Positions 52,739 through 60,591 of a DNA stretch of 64,000 bases are shown here, in pieces. The DNA is from Burkholderiaceae bacterium 26 (GTDB taxonomy: Bacteria > Pseudomonadota > Gammaproteobacteria > Burkholderiales > Burkholderiaceae): assembly GCA_000955795.1 (NCBI GenBank), contig JYOB01000016.1, positions 62,001-126,000 on the forward strand. The letters run 5' to 3'. Position 1 is the first letter of the stretch; each line of letters begins with the position of its first letter. Made by a program: the position numbers and the translations under genes. The notes under the pieces are model-generated. The model was not told the origin of the DNA, did no database searches, and saw nothing but the letters and a program-made list of their open reading frames with translations.

Positions 52739-54055
52739 ATGGCTACCATCATCGGCGCGATCGCGTCCTCCCATACCCCCACCATCGGCTTCGCACTCGA
52801 CGCCGCCAAGCAGCAGGACCCGGTATGGGCGCCGATCTTCTCGGCGTACGCGCCGGTGGCCCAGTGGCTGGCGCAAGCCAAGCCCGACGTGTTGCTCGTC
52901 GTCTACAACGATCACGTCACGTCGTTCTTCTTCGATCACTACTCGGCGTTCGCGCTGGGCATCGGCGAGTCGTATTCACCCGCGGATGAAGGCGGCGGTC
53001 CGCGCCGACTGCCGTCCATCGGCGGCCACGCGGGCCTGGCCCGGCACATCGGCGCGTCGCTTGTGGCCGACGAGTTCGACATGTCGTTCTTCCAGGACAA
53101 GCCGCTCGACCACGGCTGCTTCTCGCCGCTGTCGGTCATGCTGCCGCACGCCACGCAATGGCCCACGAAGATCATCCCGCTGCAGGTGGGCGTGCTGCAG
53201 TTTCCGGCGCCGTCCGCGCGGCGCTGCTACAAGCTGGGCCAAGCCATCCGCCGCGCGGTGGAGAGTTACCCCGAAGACCTGCGCGTGGCCATCGTCGCCA
53301 CCGGCGGGCTCTCGCACCAGGTGCACGGTGAGCGGGCCGGCTTCAACAACGCCGAGTGGGACAAGACCTTCCTCGACCTGTTCGAGTCCGACCCCGAGGC
53401 ACTGCTCGAACTTACGCATGCCGACTACGTACGCCTGGGTGGCTTTGAAAGCGCGGAAGTCGTCATGTGGATGGTGATGCGTGGTGCGATGTCCAGCCGC
53501 ATGAAATGCCTCCACCGCGATTACTACCTGCCCTCCATGACCGGCATTGCAGTGGCCGTGTATGAGAACGAAGCGGCGGACGATCCTGCCATGCTCGCCG
53601 CGCGCGCCGAACGCCAGCGCGCACACATCGGCCACCAGCTACGCGGTATCGAGGCCATCGAAGGCACGTATCCGTTCACGCTGGAGACAAGCGTGCGTGC
53701 CTATCGAATCAACCGCTATCTGCATCAGCTGATCGAACCCGCGTTTCGCGAGCGCTTCCTGGCCGAGCCCGTGGCCACCTATGAGGAAGCCGGCCTGAGC
53801 ACGGAAGAGCGCAATCTCATCACGCAGCGCGACTGGCGTGGTCTGATCCATTACGGCGTGATCTTCTTCCTGCTGGAAAAGCTTGGCGCCGTGATCGGCG
53901 TATCAAACCTGCACATCTATGCCGCCATGCGCGGGCAATCGCTGGCGGAATTTCAGAAGACGCGCAATGCGCCCGGTGCGCTGTATTCCGTAGCCGGCAA
54001 CACGCCCAGCGGTGTCGATTGGGCCAACCAAGGCGCCACGCCGGCGCCAGACTAG
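52739..54055 (+). CDS. galA: Gallate dioxygenase
   Basis: 438 residues: a LigB-like catalytic domain (about 1-280) fused to a LigA-like domain (about 320-415), the architecture of GalA. MATIIGAIASSHTP places the iron ligand His12 and VYNDHVTSFFFDHY His59. The C-terminal part is YEEAGLSTEERNLITQRDWRGLIHYGVIFFLLEKLGAVIG, the LigA helix bundle. It opens the gallate ring with O2 next to a hydroxyl to give 4-oxalomesaconate. ATG 52739 fits the LigB N-terminus; a TTG at 52730 directly after the galT stop is also in frame. Translation is probably coupled to galT. Confidence 0.93.
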   Translation: MATIIGAIASSHTPTIGFALDAAKQQDPVWAPIFSAYAPVAQWLAQAKPDVLLVVYNDHVTSFFFDHYSAFALGIGESYSPADEGGGPRRLPSIGGHAGLARHIGASLVADEFDMSFFQDKPLDHGCFSPLSVMLPHATQWPTKIIPLQVGVLQFPAPSARRCYKLGQAIRRAVESYPEDLRVAIVATGGLSHQVHGERAGFNNAEWDKTFLDLFESDPEALLELTHADYVRLGGFESAEVVMWMVMRGAMSSRMKCLHRDYYLPSMTGIAVAVYENEAADDPAMLAARAERQRAHIGHQLRGIEAIEGTYPFTLETSVRAYRINRYLHQLIEPAFRERFLAEPVATYEEAGLSTEERNLITQRDWRGLIHYGVIFFLLEKLGAVIGVSNLHIYAAMRGQSLAEFQKTRNAPGALYSVAGNTPSGVDWANQGATPAPD

Positions 54056-54122
54056 GCCAATGTGCCAGCGTGACCGCACGCCTGTCCGGGTGGTCAAGCG
54101 ACGCCTAGCCGCCGCGCCGCGT

Positions 54123-55436
54123 CTATCCGAGCCTGACCTCGGCCACCAGACCACCACCTTCTCGATTGCGCAACGTAAGCCCGCCGCCTGCGGCCACCGC
54201 CAGTTGCTGCGCAATCGCCAAGCCCAGCCCCGTGCCGCCCGTCTCGCGGCTGCGCGAATTTTCCAGCCGCACAAACGGCTGCAACACGGCATCGAGTTTG
54301 TCTTCGGGAATACCGGGCCCGCGGTCGCGCACTTCGATCACCACGGCTTCGCCGTCACGGCGCACACCGACTTCCGCCGCGCCGCCAAACTTGATGGCGT
54401 TGTCGGCAAGGTTGGTCAGCACGCGGCGCAGCGCGTGGGGACGCGTGACGATGGCGCCGGTTGCGTGCTGCTCCAGCGTGACGGGCTTGCCGGTGTCCTG
54501 GTAGTCGTACACGAGGCTTTCGACAAACGACCCGACGTCGATGCGCGAGGGCTTTTCACCATCGCCATGCGCGCTGCGCGCATAGGCCAGGCCCTCTCGC
54601 ACGAGCGTTTCGATCTCGGCCAGATCGCTCAACAGCTTGCGCTTCTCTTCAGAGTCTTCCGCCATTTCAGCGCGCAGCTTCATGCGCGTGATGGGTGTCT
54701 GCAGGTCGTGCGAAATGGCGGCCAGAATCTGCACGCGCTCTTCAACAAAGCGGGCAATGCGCTGGCGCATGGCGTTGAAGGCGTGTGCGGCGCGCGCCAG
54801 TTCGGTGGGGCCTGTCTCGTCCAGCGGCGGCGTCTGTGCGTTGGGGTTGAGTGCATCGGCGGCGGCGGCCAATGCCACCAGCGGGCGAATCGACAATCGC
54901 ACCGCAAACCAGCAGCACACGACCAACAACAGCAATTGCACCACCAGCACATACGGCAGCCACTGCGCGATGGGCGTCATGCGCGGGTGCACATCAATGG
55001 TGAGCGTGCTGCCGTCGCTCAGCGTGAGGTGCGCCTGCAGTTGCTTGCCGTCGCCGGGAATCGACTCGACCGTCACGGGAAAGCGGCCGCCGCTGGCCTC
55101 GCTGATGCGCGCGGCGATGTCCTTGCCGCGCTGGGTCATCTCCGGCACGCCAGGCACGCCGGGCCCGAGGATGTACTGATAGTTGCCGCGGTTCAGGCGC
55201 GACAGCCACTGCGGGCGCTCATCCGCAGGCAGACGATCGAGGATGGCGATGGCTGTGGACACATCCGTCTCCAGCGTGCCCAGCATGACCTCGCGCGCGC
55301 TCATGTAGCGCTCGGAAAACAGCACGGCAAACGACAGCGCATACGCCACCACCAGCCCCGCCAGCAGGATCACGAACAGGCGTGAGCCAAGCGTGCGCGG
55401 CCACGCCCAGGCACGCGCGCTCGTTGCTGTGTTCAT
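54123..55436 (-). CDS. EnvZ-like sensor histidine kinase
   Basis: 437 residues: TM1 (19-40), a ~115-residue periplasmic domain, TM2 (158-180), HAMP, then H-box AAISHDLQTPITRMKL (H243), N-box VLTNLADNAIKFG and G-boxes RDRGPGIPE and GGTGLGLAIAQQL. The start overlaps the stop of the response-regulator gene by four bases, so the pair is co-translated. The divergent genes encode DipZ, Ohr and a thioredoxin-like protein, so the kinase may report on periplasmic redox or peroxide stress; this is inference from layout. Confidence 0.9.
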   Translation of the reverse strand: MNTATSARAWAWPRTLGSRLFVILLAGLVVAYALSFAVLFSERYMSAREVMLGTLETDVSTAIAILDRLPADERPQWLSRLNRGNYQYILGPGVPGVPEMTQRGKDIAARISEASGGRFPVTVESIPGDGKQLQAHLTLSDGSTLTIDVHPRMTPIAQWLPYVLVVQLLLLVVCCWFAVRLSIRPLVALAAAADALNPNAQTPPLDETGPTELARAAHAFNAMRQRIARFVEERVQILAAISHDLQTPITRMKLRAEMAEDSEEKRKLLSDLAEIETLVREGLAYARSAHGDGEKPSRIDVGSFVESLVYDYQDTGKPVTLEQHATGAIVTRPHALRRVLTNLADNAIKFGGAAEVGVRRDGEAVVIEVRDRGPGIPEDKLDAVLQPFVRLENSRSRETGGTGLGLAIAQQLAVAAGGGLTLRNREGGGLVAEVRLG

Positions 55437-56176
55437 TGGCGTGCCTCCTTGATCTCCACCGGTTTGGCAAAGACATAGCCCTCGCTGCGCACGGTCTTGA
55501 TGTACGCCGGATCGCGCGCATCGTCATTCAGGCGCTGGCGCAGACGGCTGACCAGCAGATCGACGGATCGTTCGAACATCTCGGCCTCGCGGCCCTGCGT
55601 GAGGTTGAGCAGTTGATCCCGGTTGAACACGCGCATCGGATGGTCGACAAACACGCGCAGCAGGCGGTATTCCGCACCGCTCAGGGCAACGATGGTGCCT
55701 TCAGCATCGATCAGGTGGCGCGCCGTGGTATCGAGGTGCCACTCGCCAAAGGCCAGCATCTGCCCAGCCTCGGAAATCTGCAGGTTGGGCGGCAGCATGC
55801 GCGTGCGGCGCAGCACGGCCTTGATGCGGGCAAGCAGTTCGCGCGCGGCAAACGGCTTGGCCACGTAATCGTCGGCGCCCATTTCCAGGCCGATGATGCG
55901 GTCGGTCTCGTCGTCGCGCGCGGTGAGCATCAATACGGGCGTGGCTTTGTGCTTGCCGGCGCGCAGTTCGCGGCACAGCACCAGGCCGTCGTCGCCGGGC
56001 AGCATCAGGTCGAGCACGATCAGGTCGACGGTGTTGGCTTCCAGGAACGCACGCATGTGGCGCCCATCGGGCGAGGCCGTCACACGCAGCCCGTTCTTGG
56101 TGAGATAGGTCGAAACGAGTTCGCGGATCTCGCGGTCATCATCGACGATCAGGATGTGGTCGACGTGGGCGTCCAT
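55433..56176 (-). CDS. OmpR-family response regulator
   Basis: 247 residues: a receiver domain with VDDD (acid pocket), D56 in VLDLMLP and K in YVAKPF, followed by an OmpR-type winged HTH (about 140-235, ALSGAEYRLLRVFVDHPMRVFNRDQLLNLT, SVDLLVSRLRQRLND and IKTVRSEGYVF). ATG 56176 has GAGG upstream. It is divergent from dipZ across 207 bases that contain a long inverted repeat and several TTTGTA-like elements, its probable binding sites. Confidence 0.92.
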   Translation of the reverse strand: MDAHVDHILIVDDDREIRELVSTYLTKNGLRVTASPDGRHMRAFLEANTVDLIVLDLMLPGDDGLVLCRELRAGKHKATPVLMLTARDDETDRIIGLEMGADDYVAKPFAARELLARIKAVLRRTRMLPPNLQISEAGQMLAFGEWHLDTTARHLIDAEGTIVALSGAEYRLLRVFVDHPMRVFNRDQLLNLTQGREAEMFERSVDLLVSRLRQRLNDDARDPAYIKTVRSEGYVFAKPVEIKEARQ

Positions 56177-56252
56177 GGGGGGACCTCGGCACGATGGAAG
56201 GTGGAAGGAAGGCGCCATTTTGCGCCTCTCGGTGTGACGTCGCGAGCCCGTG

Positions 56253-56299
56253 TTGTATCGGAATGCATCTGGCGGACGCGTTTGTACAGTCCGATACAA
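56253..56299. promoter_or_regulatory. 10-bp inverted repeat with TTTGTA elements (response regulator/dipZ region)
   Basis: TTGTATCGGA (56253-56262) and TCCGATACAA (56290-56299) are exact reverse complements with a 27-base spacer. A further TTTGTAC lies at 56281-56287. The element sits between the response-regulator start and dipZ, and similar TTTGTA repeats occur before ohr. It is the best candidate for regulator binding. Confidence 0.6.
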
Positions 56300-56383
56300 A
56301 GTCGCCCCCGCGGCGATACATGCCAGCTACGCGCGCGGCGTCTGATGGAGGCAATCCCGATCCCTTGCCGAGGAATGTCGATC

Positions 56384-58162
56384 ATGAGCCTGCTGATACT
56401 CGCCTACCTGGGCGGCGCGCTGACCATCCTGAGTCCGTGCATCCTGCCCGTCCTGCCGTTTGTATTGAGCCGCACCGGCCAGCCCTTTGTGCGCGGCAAG
56501 CTGCCGATGCTCGCCGGCATGGCGCTCACCTTTGCCGGCTTTGCCACGCTGCTCTCGGCGGGCGGTGCATGGGCCGTGCGCGCCAACGAGGTCGGCCGGT
56601 TTGCGGCGCTCGCGCTGTTGGCGGTGTTCGGGCTGTCGCTGCTGTGGCCCAGGCTGGCCGATCTGATGGCCCGGCCGGCGGTGGCATTGGGCAACCGGCT
56701 GGCTGGGCAAGCGGCTACAGGCAGCACGGCGGCCGAACCTTCGGTGGCGGGCTCGCTGCTGCTGGGCGTGGCCACGGGGATGCTGTGGGCGCCATGTGCC
56801 GGGCCGATCCTCGGCTTGGTGCTGACCGGCGTGGCGCTCAATGGCGCGAGCGTGTCCAGCGCGTTGGCCCTGGCGGCCTACGCCGCAGGCGCGGCCACAT
56901 CGCTGGCGGCAGCGCTGGGGCTGGGCGGGCGTGTGTTCGCCGCCATGAAGCGCTCCATGGGCCTGGGTGAATGGGCGCGTCGCATCATGGGCGCAGGCGT
57001 GCTGGGCGGCGTAGCGCTCATCGGGCTGGGCGCGGATACCGGCCTGCTGGCGCGCCTGCCTTCCGGCGGCACCACGCAGCTTGAGCAGGCGCTGGTGAAC
57101 GGGCTGGGCGGGCCGGGCGTGAGCCGCCCCGCGCCACAGGCGAGCCTTAACGTGGTCTCCGAAGCCAACGCCGCACCTTTAGGCCAACCCAGCGGCTTGC
57201 CCGTGGAGGGTCGCGTTGCGTCGTTCGACGGCGCGGCGCAGTGGCTCAATTCCGCACCGCTCACAGGCGACCAACTGCGCGGCAAGGTCACGCTGGTCTA
57301 TTTCTGGACCTACTCATGCATCAACTGCATCCGCACGCTGCCTTACCTGCGCGCGTGGGCCGACAAGTACAAGGACCAGGGCCTGACCGTGGTGGGCGTA
57401 CACACGCCGGAATTCGCGTTCGAAAAGTCGCCCGAGAACGTCGCCCGCGCCGTCAGCGGCTTCCGCGTCAACTTTCCGGTGGCCATCGACAGCAACTACC
57501 GTATCTGGAACGCCTTCCACAACAGCTACTGGCCGGCCGCGTACTTTGTCGATGCCCAGGGCAACATCCGGCACCACCAGTTTGGCGAGGGCGATTACGC
57601 CGCCTCTGAACGCGTCATCCAGGCCTTGCTGGCCGAGGCAGGCAACAGGCAGGTAGCGGGCGGCGTGGTCGTGCCCGACGCCCCCGGGGCACAGGCCGCG
57701 CCGGACCTGGACAACGTCCGCTCGCCGGAAACGTACGTCGGCTACGCGCAAGCCGACCGCTTTGCATCGCCGGGTGGCGCGCAGGTCGGCACGTCGCACG
57801 CATACAGCGTCAGCAAGCTCGGCCTGAACGACTGGGGCTTGTCGGGCCAATGGACCATCGATGCCGAGCATGCCACGCTCGACCGCGCCGACGGCAGCAT
57901 CGTCTACCGATTCCACGCGCGCGATCTGCACCTCGTGCTCGGGCCGGCTGCCGACGGCCGCGCCGTGCGCTTCACCGTCAAGATCGATGGCAAGGCACCC
58001 GGCAACAGCCATGGCGCCGATACCGATGCCCACGGCAACGGCGCCATCACGCAAACGCGCCTCTACCAGCTGGTCCGCCAGGCCGGCACGGTGGGCGAGC
58101 ACACATTCGAGATCCGCTTCCTTGATGCAGGGGCGCATGCCTACGCCTTCACGTTCGGCTAA
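56384..58162 (+). CDS. dipZ: DipZ-type disulfide reductase: CcdA membrane domain + thioredoxin + C-terminal beta domain
   Basis: 592 residues. Residues 1-215 form a CcdA/DsbD-like six-TM unit with the electron-passing cysteines C19 (SPCILPVLPF) and C138 (WAPCAGPILG). Residues 275-410 form a periplasmic thioredoxin-like domain with C312-I-N-C315 and VVGVHTPEFAFEKSPENV. The rest is the DipZ C-terminal beta-sandwich. It carries reducing power from the cytoplasm to periplasmic targets. AGGA lies nine bases before ATG 56384; the ATG at 56375 is too close to it. ohr and a second thioredoxin follow on the same strand. Confidence 0.9.
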   Translation: MSLLILAYLGGALTILSPCILPVLPFVLSRTGQPFVRGKLPMLAGMALTFAGFATLLSAGGAWAVRANEVGRFAALALLAVFGLSLLWPRLADLMARPAVALGNRLAGQAATGSTAAEPSVAGSLLLGVATGMLWAPCAGPILGLVLTGVALNGASVSSALALAAYAAGAATSLAAALGLGGRVFAAMKRSMGLGEWARRIMGAGVLGGVALIGLGADTGLLARLPSGGTTQLEQALVNGLGGPGVSRPAPQASLNVVSEANAAPLGQPSGLPVEGRVASFDGAAQWLNSAPLTGDQLRGKVTLVYFWTYSCINCIRTLPYLRAWADKYKDQGLTVVGVHTPEFAFEKSPENVARAVSGFRVNFPVAIDSNYRIWNAFHNSYWPAAYFVDAQGNIRHHQFGEGDYAASERVIQALLAEAGNRQVAGGVVVPDAPGAQAAPDLDNVRSPETYVGYAQADRFASPGGAQVGTSHAYSVSKLGLNDWGLSGQWTIDAEHATLDRADGSIVYRFHARDLHLVLGPAADGRAVRFTVKIDGKAPGNSHGADTDAHGNGAITQTRLYQLVRQAGTVGEHTFEIRFLDAGAHAYAFTFG

Positions 58163-58196
58163 TGCCGCCGCCAACGCCACTACTGCGCGCGGCCTT

Positions 58197-58212
58197 TTTG
58201 TACGCGTTTGTA
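58197..58212 (+). promoter_or_regulatory. TTTGTA direct repeat, 10-bp spacing, upstream of ohr
   Basis: TTTGTA at 58197-58202 and at 58207-58212 repeat at exactly one helical turn, the spacing used by OmpR-family regulators. A GATACA-type half site (58218-58223) follows nearby. It lies in the 225-base dipZ-ohr gap and resembles the elements before dipZ. Confidence 0.55.
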
Positions 58213-58387
58213 TCCAGCCGCGACAGAGATACACGCCCAGACAGAAAGGCCCTTCCGCGCTACTTCAGGGATACGTCAGCCCTCTTTAATAGGTCTTGTG
58301 GCTCCGGCAACAAGCCAACACCAAGCCGCTGAACCCGGGACGCAAATCCAACCCCCAGTCTTCCCCCTTCATCAAAAGGAGATCACC

Positions 58388-58804
58388 ATGACCCGCATCG
58401 AAAACGTTCTGTACACCGCCAAAGTCAACGTCACCGGCGGCCGCGATGGCCAGGCCCACAGCGATGACGACCGCCTGAACTTGAAGCTGTCGCCTCCGGG
58501 CAGCAGCGGCCGCGGCACGAACCCCGAGCAACTGTTTGCCGCGGGCTGGTCGGCCTGCTTTATCGGCGCAATGGGCCGCGCGGCCAGTCAGATGAAGATC
58601 AAGCTGCCGGCCGATCTGTCCTTGAATACCGAAGTGGACCTGGGCACCACCGACGATGCGTTCTTCCTGCAAGCGCGCCTGAATGTGAGCCTGCCCGGCC
58701 TGGACCGCGAAGTGGCGCAGGCCGTAGTCGAAGCCGCACACCAGATCTGCCCGTACTCGAAGGCCACGCGCGGCAACATTCACGTCGAGCTGAACGTGAT
58801 CTGA
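58388..58804 (+). CDS. ohr: Organic hydroperoxide resistance protein (Ohr/OsmC)
   Basis: 138 residues. Ohr features: TGGRDGQAHSDDDRLNLKLSPPG (Arg for peroxide positioning), first catalytic Cys in SACFIGAMGRAA near residue 58, and the resolving Cys in ICPYSKATRGN near the C-terminus. It reduces fatty-acid and other organic hydroperoxides using lipoyl thiols in the cytoplasm. AAGGAG lies in front of ATG 58388. No ohrR is in the window; control may pass to the neighbouring two-component system. Confidence 0.93.
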   Translation: MTRIENVLYTAKVNVTGGRDGQAHSDDDRLNLKLSPPGSSGRGTNPEQLFAAGWSACFIGAMGRAASQMKIKLPADLSLNTEVDLGTTDDAFFLQARLNVSLPGLDREVAQAVVEAAHQICPYSKATRGNIHVELNVI

Positions 58805-58878
58805 CGCATCGCATGGCCCGCCGCAAGCCGCCAGCGGCTGGCGGGCCTTCACCAGCAACCTTTCACGGATTCCACATC

Positions 58879-59433
58879 ATGCGCACGACCCTCCGCGCCG
58901 CGCTTGCGGCACTCGCCATCGGCGCCGTCTACTTTGTCGGGACTGGCGTGCCCGCCTTCAGCCAGACCGCCGCGACCGGCGCGGCAGCACCTGAATTCAC
59001 CGGCATCAACCAGTGGCTGAACTCGCAGCCGCTGTCGATGAAGGACCTGCGCGGCAAGGTCGTGCTGGTGGATTTCTGGACGTACTCGTGCATCAACTGC
59101 CTCAACACGCTGCCGCACGTGAAGCAGTGGTACGACAAGTACAAGGATCAGGGCCTGGTCGTGGTGGGCGTGCACACGCCGGAATACGCGTTCGAAAAAT
59201 CGACCGCCAACGTGCAGGAAGCGCTCAAGCGGCTGGACGTGCGCTACCCGGTCGCGCAGGACAACAGCTACGCAACGTGGTCGGCCTTCCACAACCAGTT
59301 CTGGCCGGCGCTGTACCTGATCGATACCGAGGGGCGCATCGTCTATCAGCACTTTGGCGAAGGCCGCTATGCCGAGACGGAAGCCGCCATCCAGAAGCTG
59401 CTGGCAAACCGAAAGCCGCAGAAGCCTGCGTGA
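58879..59433 (+). CDS. Exported thioredoxin-like protein (TlpA/DipZ-domain type)
   Basis: 184 residues: a signal peptide (AFS-QTA), then a thioredoxin-like domain with C71-I-N-C74 in LVDFWTYSCINCLNTLPH and VVGVHTPEYAFEKSTANVQEAL. This is nearly the same as the soluble domain of DipZ two genes upstream, so the two are paralogues. It probably receives electrons from DipZ and passes them to periplasmic substrates. It starts 74 bases after ohr and is likely co-transcribed. Confidence 0.88.
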   Translation: MRTTLRAALAALAIGAVYFVGTGVPAFSQTAATGAAAPEFTGINQWLNSQPLSMKDLRGKVVLVDFWTYSCINCLNTLPHVKQWYDKYKDQGLVVVGVHTPEYAFEKSTANVQEALKRLDVRYPVAQDNSYATWSAFHNQFWPALYLIDTEGRIVYQHFGEGRYAETEAAIQKLLANRKPQKPA

Positions 59434-59454
59434 TGAGGCTGCGTGAGAAGTCCC

Positions 59455-59496
59455 GCCCCGACGGCGCTTATGAACGCCAGCTGGCGGGGCGTTTTT
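59455..59496 (+). terminator. Possible terminator of the dipZ-ohr-thioredoxin genes
   Basis: GCCCC (59455-59459) can pair with GGGGC (59486-59490), with further pairing inside the loop, followed by GTTTTT. It overlaps the last codons of the convergent enoyl-CoA hydratase gene. Confidence 0.5.
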
Positions 59497-60271
59497 CCAG
59501 GAAGGCGTCGATGCCCTCGCCGGCGTCTTCTTCCATCATGTTGCGGGCCATGACGTCGCCCGCGTAGGCATAGGCATCGGCAAGCGGCATCTGCCGTTGT
59601 CGATAGAACATCGCCTTGCCGTAGCGGATGGCGGTGGAGCTCTTCGACACGATGTCCGCCACCTTGCGAGCCACGGCGGCATCCAGCTCCTCAGCCGGCA
59701 CGGCCTCGTTGATGAGGCCCCAGTCTGCGGCCGTGGCGGCATCGATAAAGCGGCCCGTCACGAGCATGTCGAACGCGCGCTTCGCGAGCACGTTGCGCGA
59801 CAACGCCACCGCAGGCGTCGAGCAGAACAGGCCGACGTTGATGCCTGACACCGCAAACCGCGCCGCATCTGAAGCAATGGCCAGGTCACAACTGCCAACC
59901 AACTGGCAACCCGCAGCGGTCGCCACGCCATGCACGCGTGCGATGACCGGCATCGGCAGCGCCTGAATCGCCTGCATCACCACGCTGCACCGCGCAAATA
60001 GCGCCTGGTAATACGCAAGCTCGGGCGTGCCGCGCATTTCCCGCAAATCGTGGCCGGCGCAGAACGCCTTGCCCTCGGCGCCGAGCACCACGCAGCGCAC
60101 CGCTGGATCTCGCGCAATGTCGTCCAAAACGCGCTGCAGCGCATCAAGCATGGCTTCTGACAGCGCGTTGAACTGCAAAGGCCGATTCAGTCGCAGCGTG
60201 ACGACGCCATCGCGGTCATCGCGCAGGACGAGTGCGTCAGCGGCGGCATTGGTGGTGGGGTGAGGTTGCAT
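59468..60271 (-). CDS. Enoyl-CoA hydratase/isomerase (ECHDC3-like)
   Basis: 267 residues of the crotonase fold. GKAFCAGHDLREMRG forms the first oxyanion strand, GVATAAGCQLVGSCDLAIASDAARFAVSGINVGLFCSTPAVALSRNV the second with the CoA-binding region. The usual second catalytic Glu position holds NVGLFC, as in ECHDC3-type proteins, so true hydratase activity is uncertain. AGGAG lies seven bases before ATG 60271; a GTG two codons upstream is less well spaced. It stands alone and is convergent with the redox genes. Confidence 0.85.
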   Translation of the reverse strand: MQPHPTTNAAADALVLRDDRDGVVTLRLNRPLQFNALSEAMLDALQRVLDDIARDPAVRCVVLGAEGKAFCAGHDLREMRGTPELAYYQALFARCSVVMQAIQALPMPVIARVHGVATAAGCQLVGSCDLAIASDAARFAVSGINVGLFCSTPAVALSRNVLAKRAFDMLVTGRFIDAATAADWGLINEAVPAEELDAAVARKVADIVSKSSTAIRYGKAMFYRQRQMPLADAYAYAGDVMARNMMEEDAGEGIDAFLEKRPASWRS

Positions 60272-60410
60272 GTGCACTCCTTTGCAGGCTGGTGCCCTGG
60301 GGTGGGCATCAGTCTATCTCCGCCGGGCGGGCACCGCACTCAGGCGTTGCCAGTAGGTGCCGGCTGGCCGTCAGCAACGCCAGACCTGAAAGGCCTACCC
60401 CTTCGCCGCT

Positions 60411-60439
60411 TTGACATTGGGCGGGCGCCTGACTATCAC
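60411..60439 (+). promoter_or_regulatory. Putative sigma-70 promoter for the MASE4 gene
   Basis: A perfect TTGACA (60411-60416) is followed 17 bases later by TATCAC (60434-60439). It lies in the 320-base gap (60272-60591) before the MASE4 gene and would give a leader of about 145 bases. Nothing else gene-like is in this gap. Confidence 0.55.
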
Positions 60440-60559
60440 GCGTCTATAAGAGGTCGGGCGCCGGCCCCCACAAAATGCACGGGGCGCACCATTGAAGAGG
60501 GCAGCCTGGCAACACAATCACATCGCACTCGCACCGGAAGTCACACCACAAGCGAACTA

Positions 60560-60574
60560 GGTGACACAGTCACC
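60560..60574. promoter_or_regulatory. Perfect palindrome just before the MASE4 start
   Basis: GGTGAC-ACA-GTCACC (60560-60574) is a perfect 6+6 dyad 17 bases before the start codon. It could be an operator or a small RNA hairpin that controls access to the ribosome site (AAGGGGG at about 60577). Confidence 0.5.
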
Positions 60575-60591
60575 GCAAGGGGGCCAACGTG

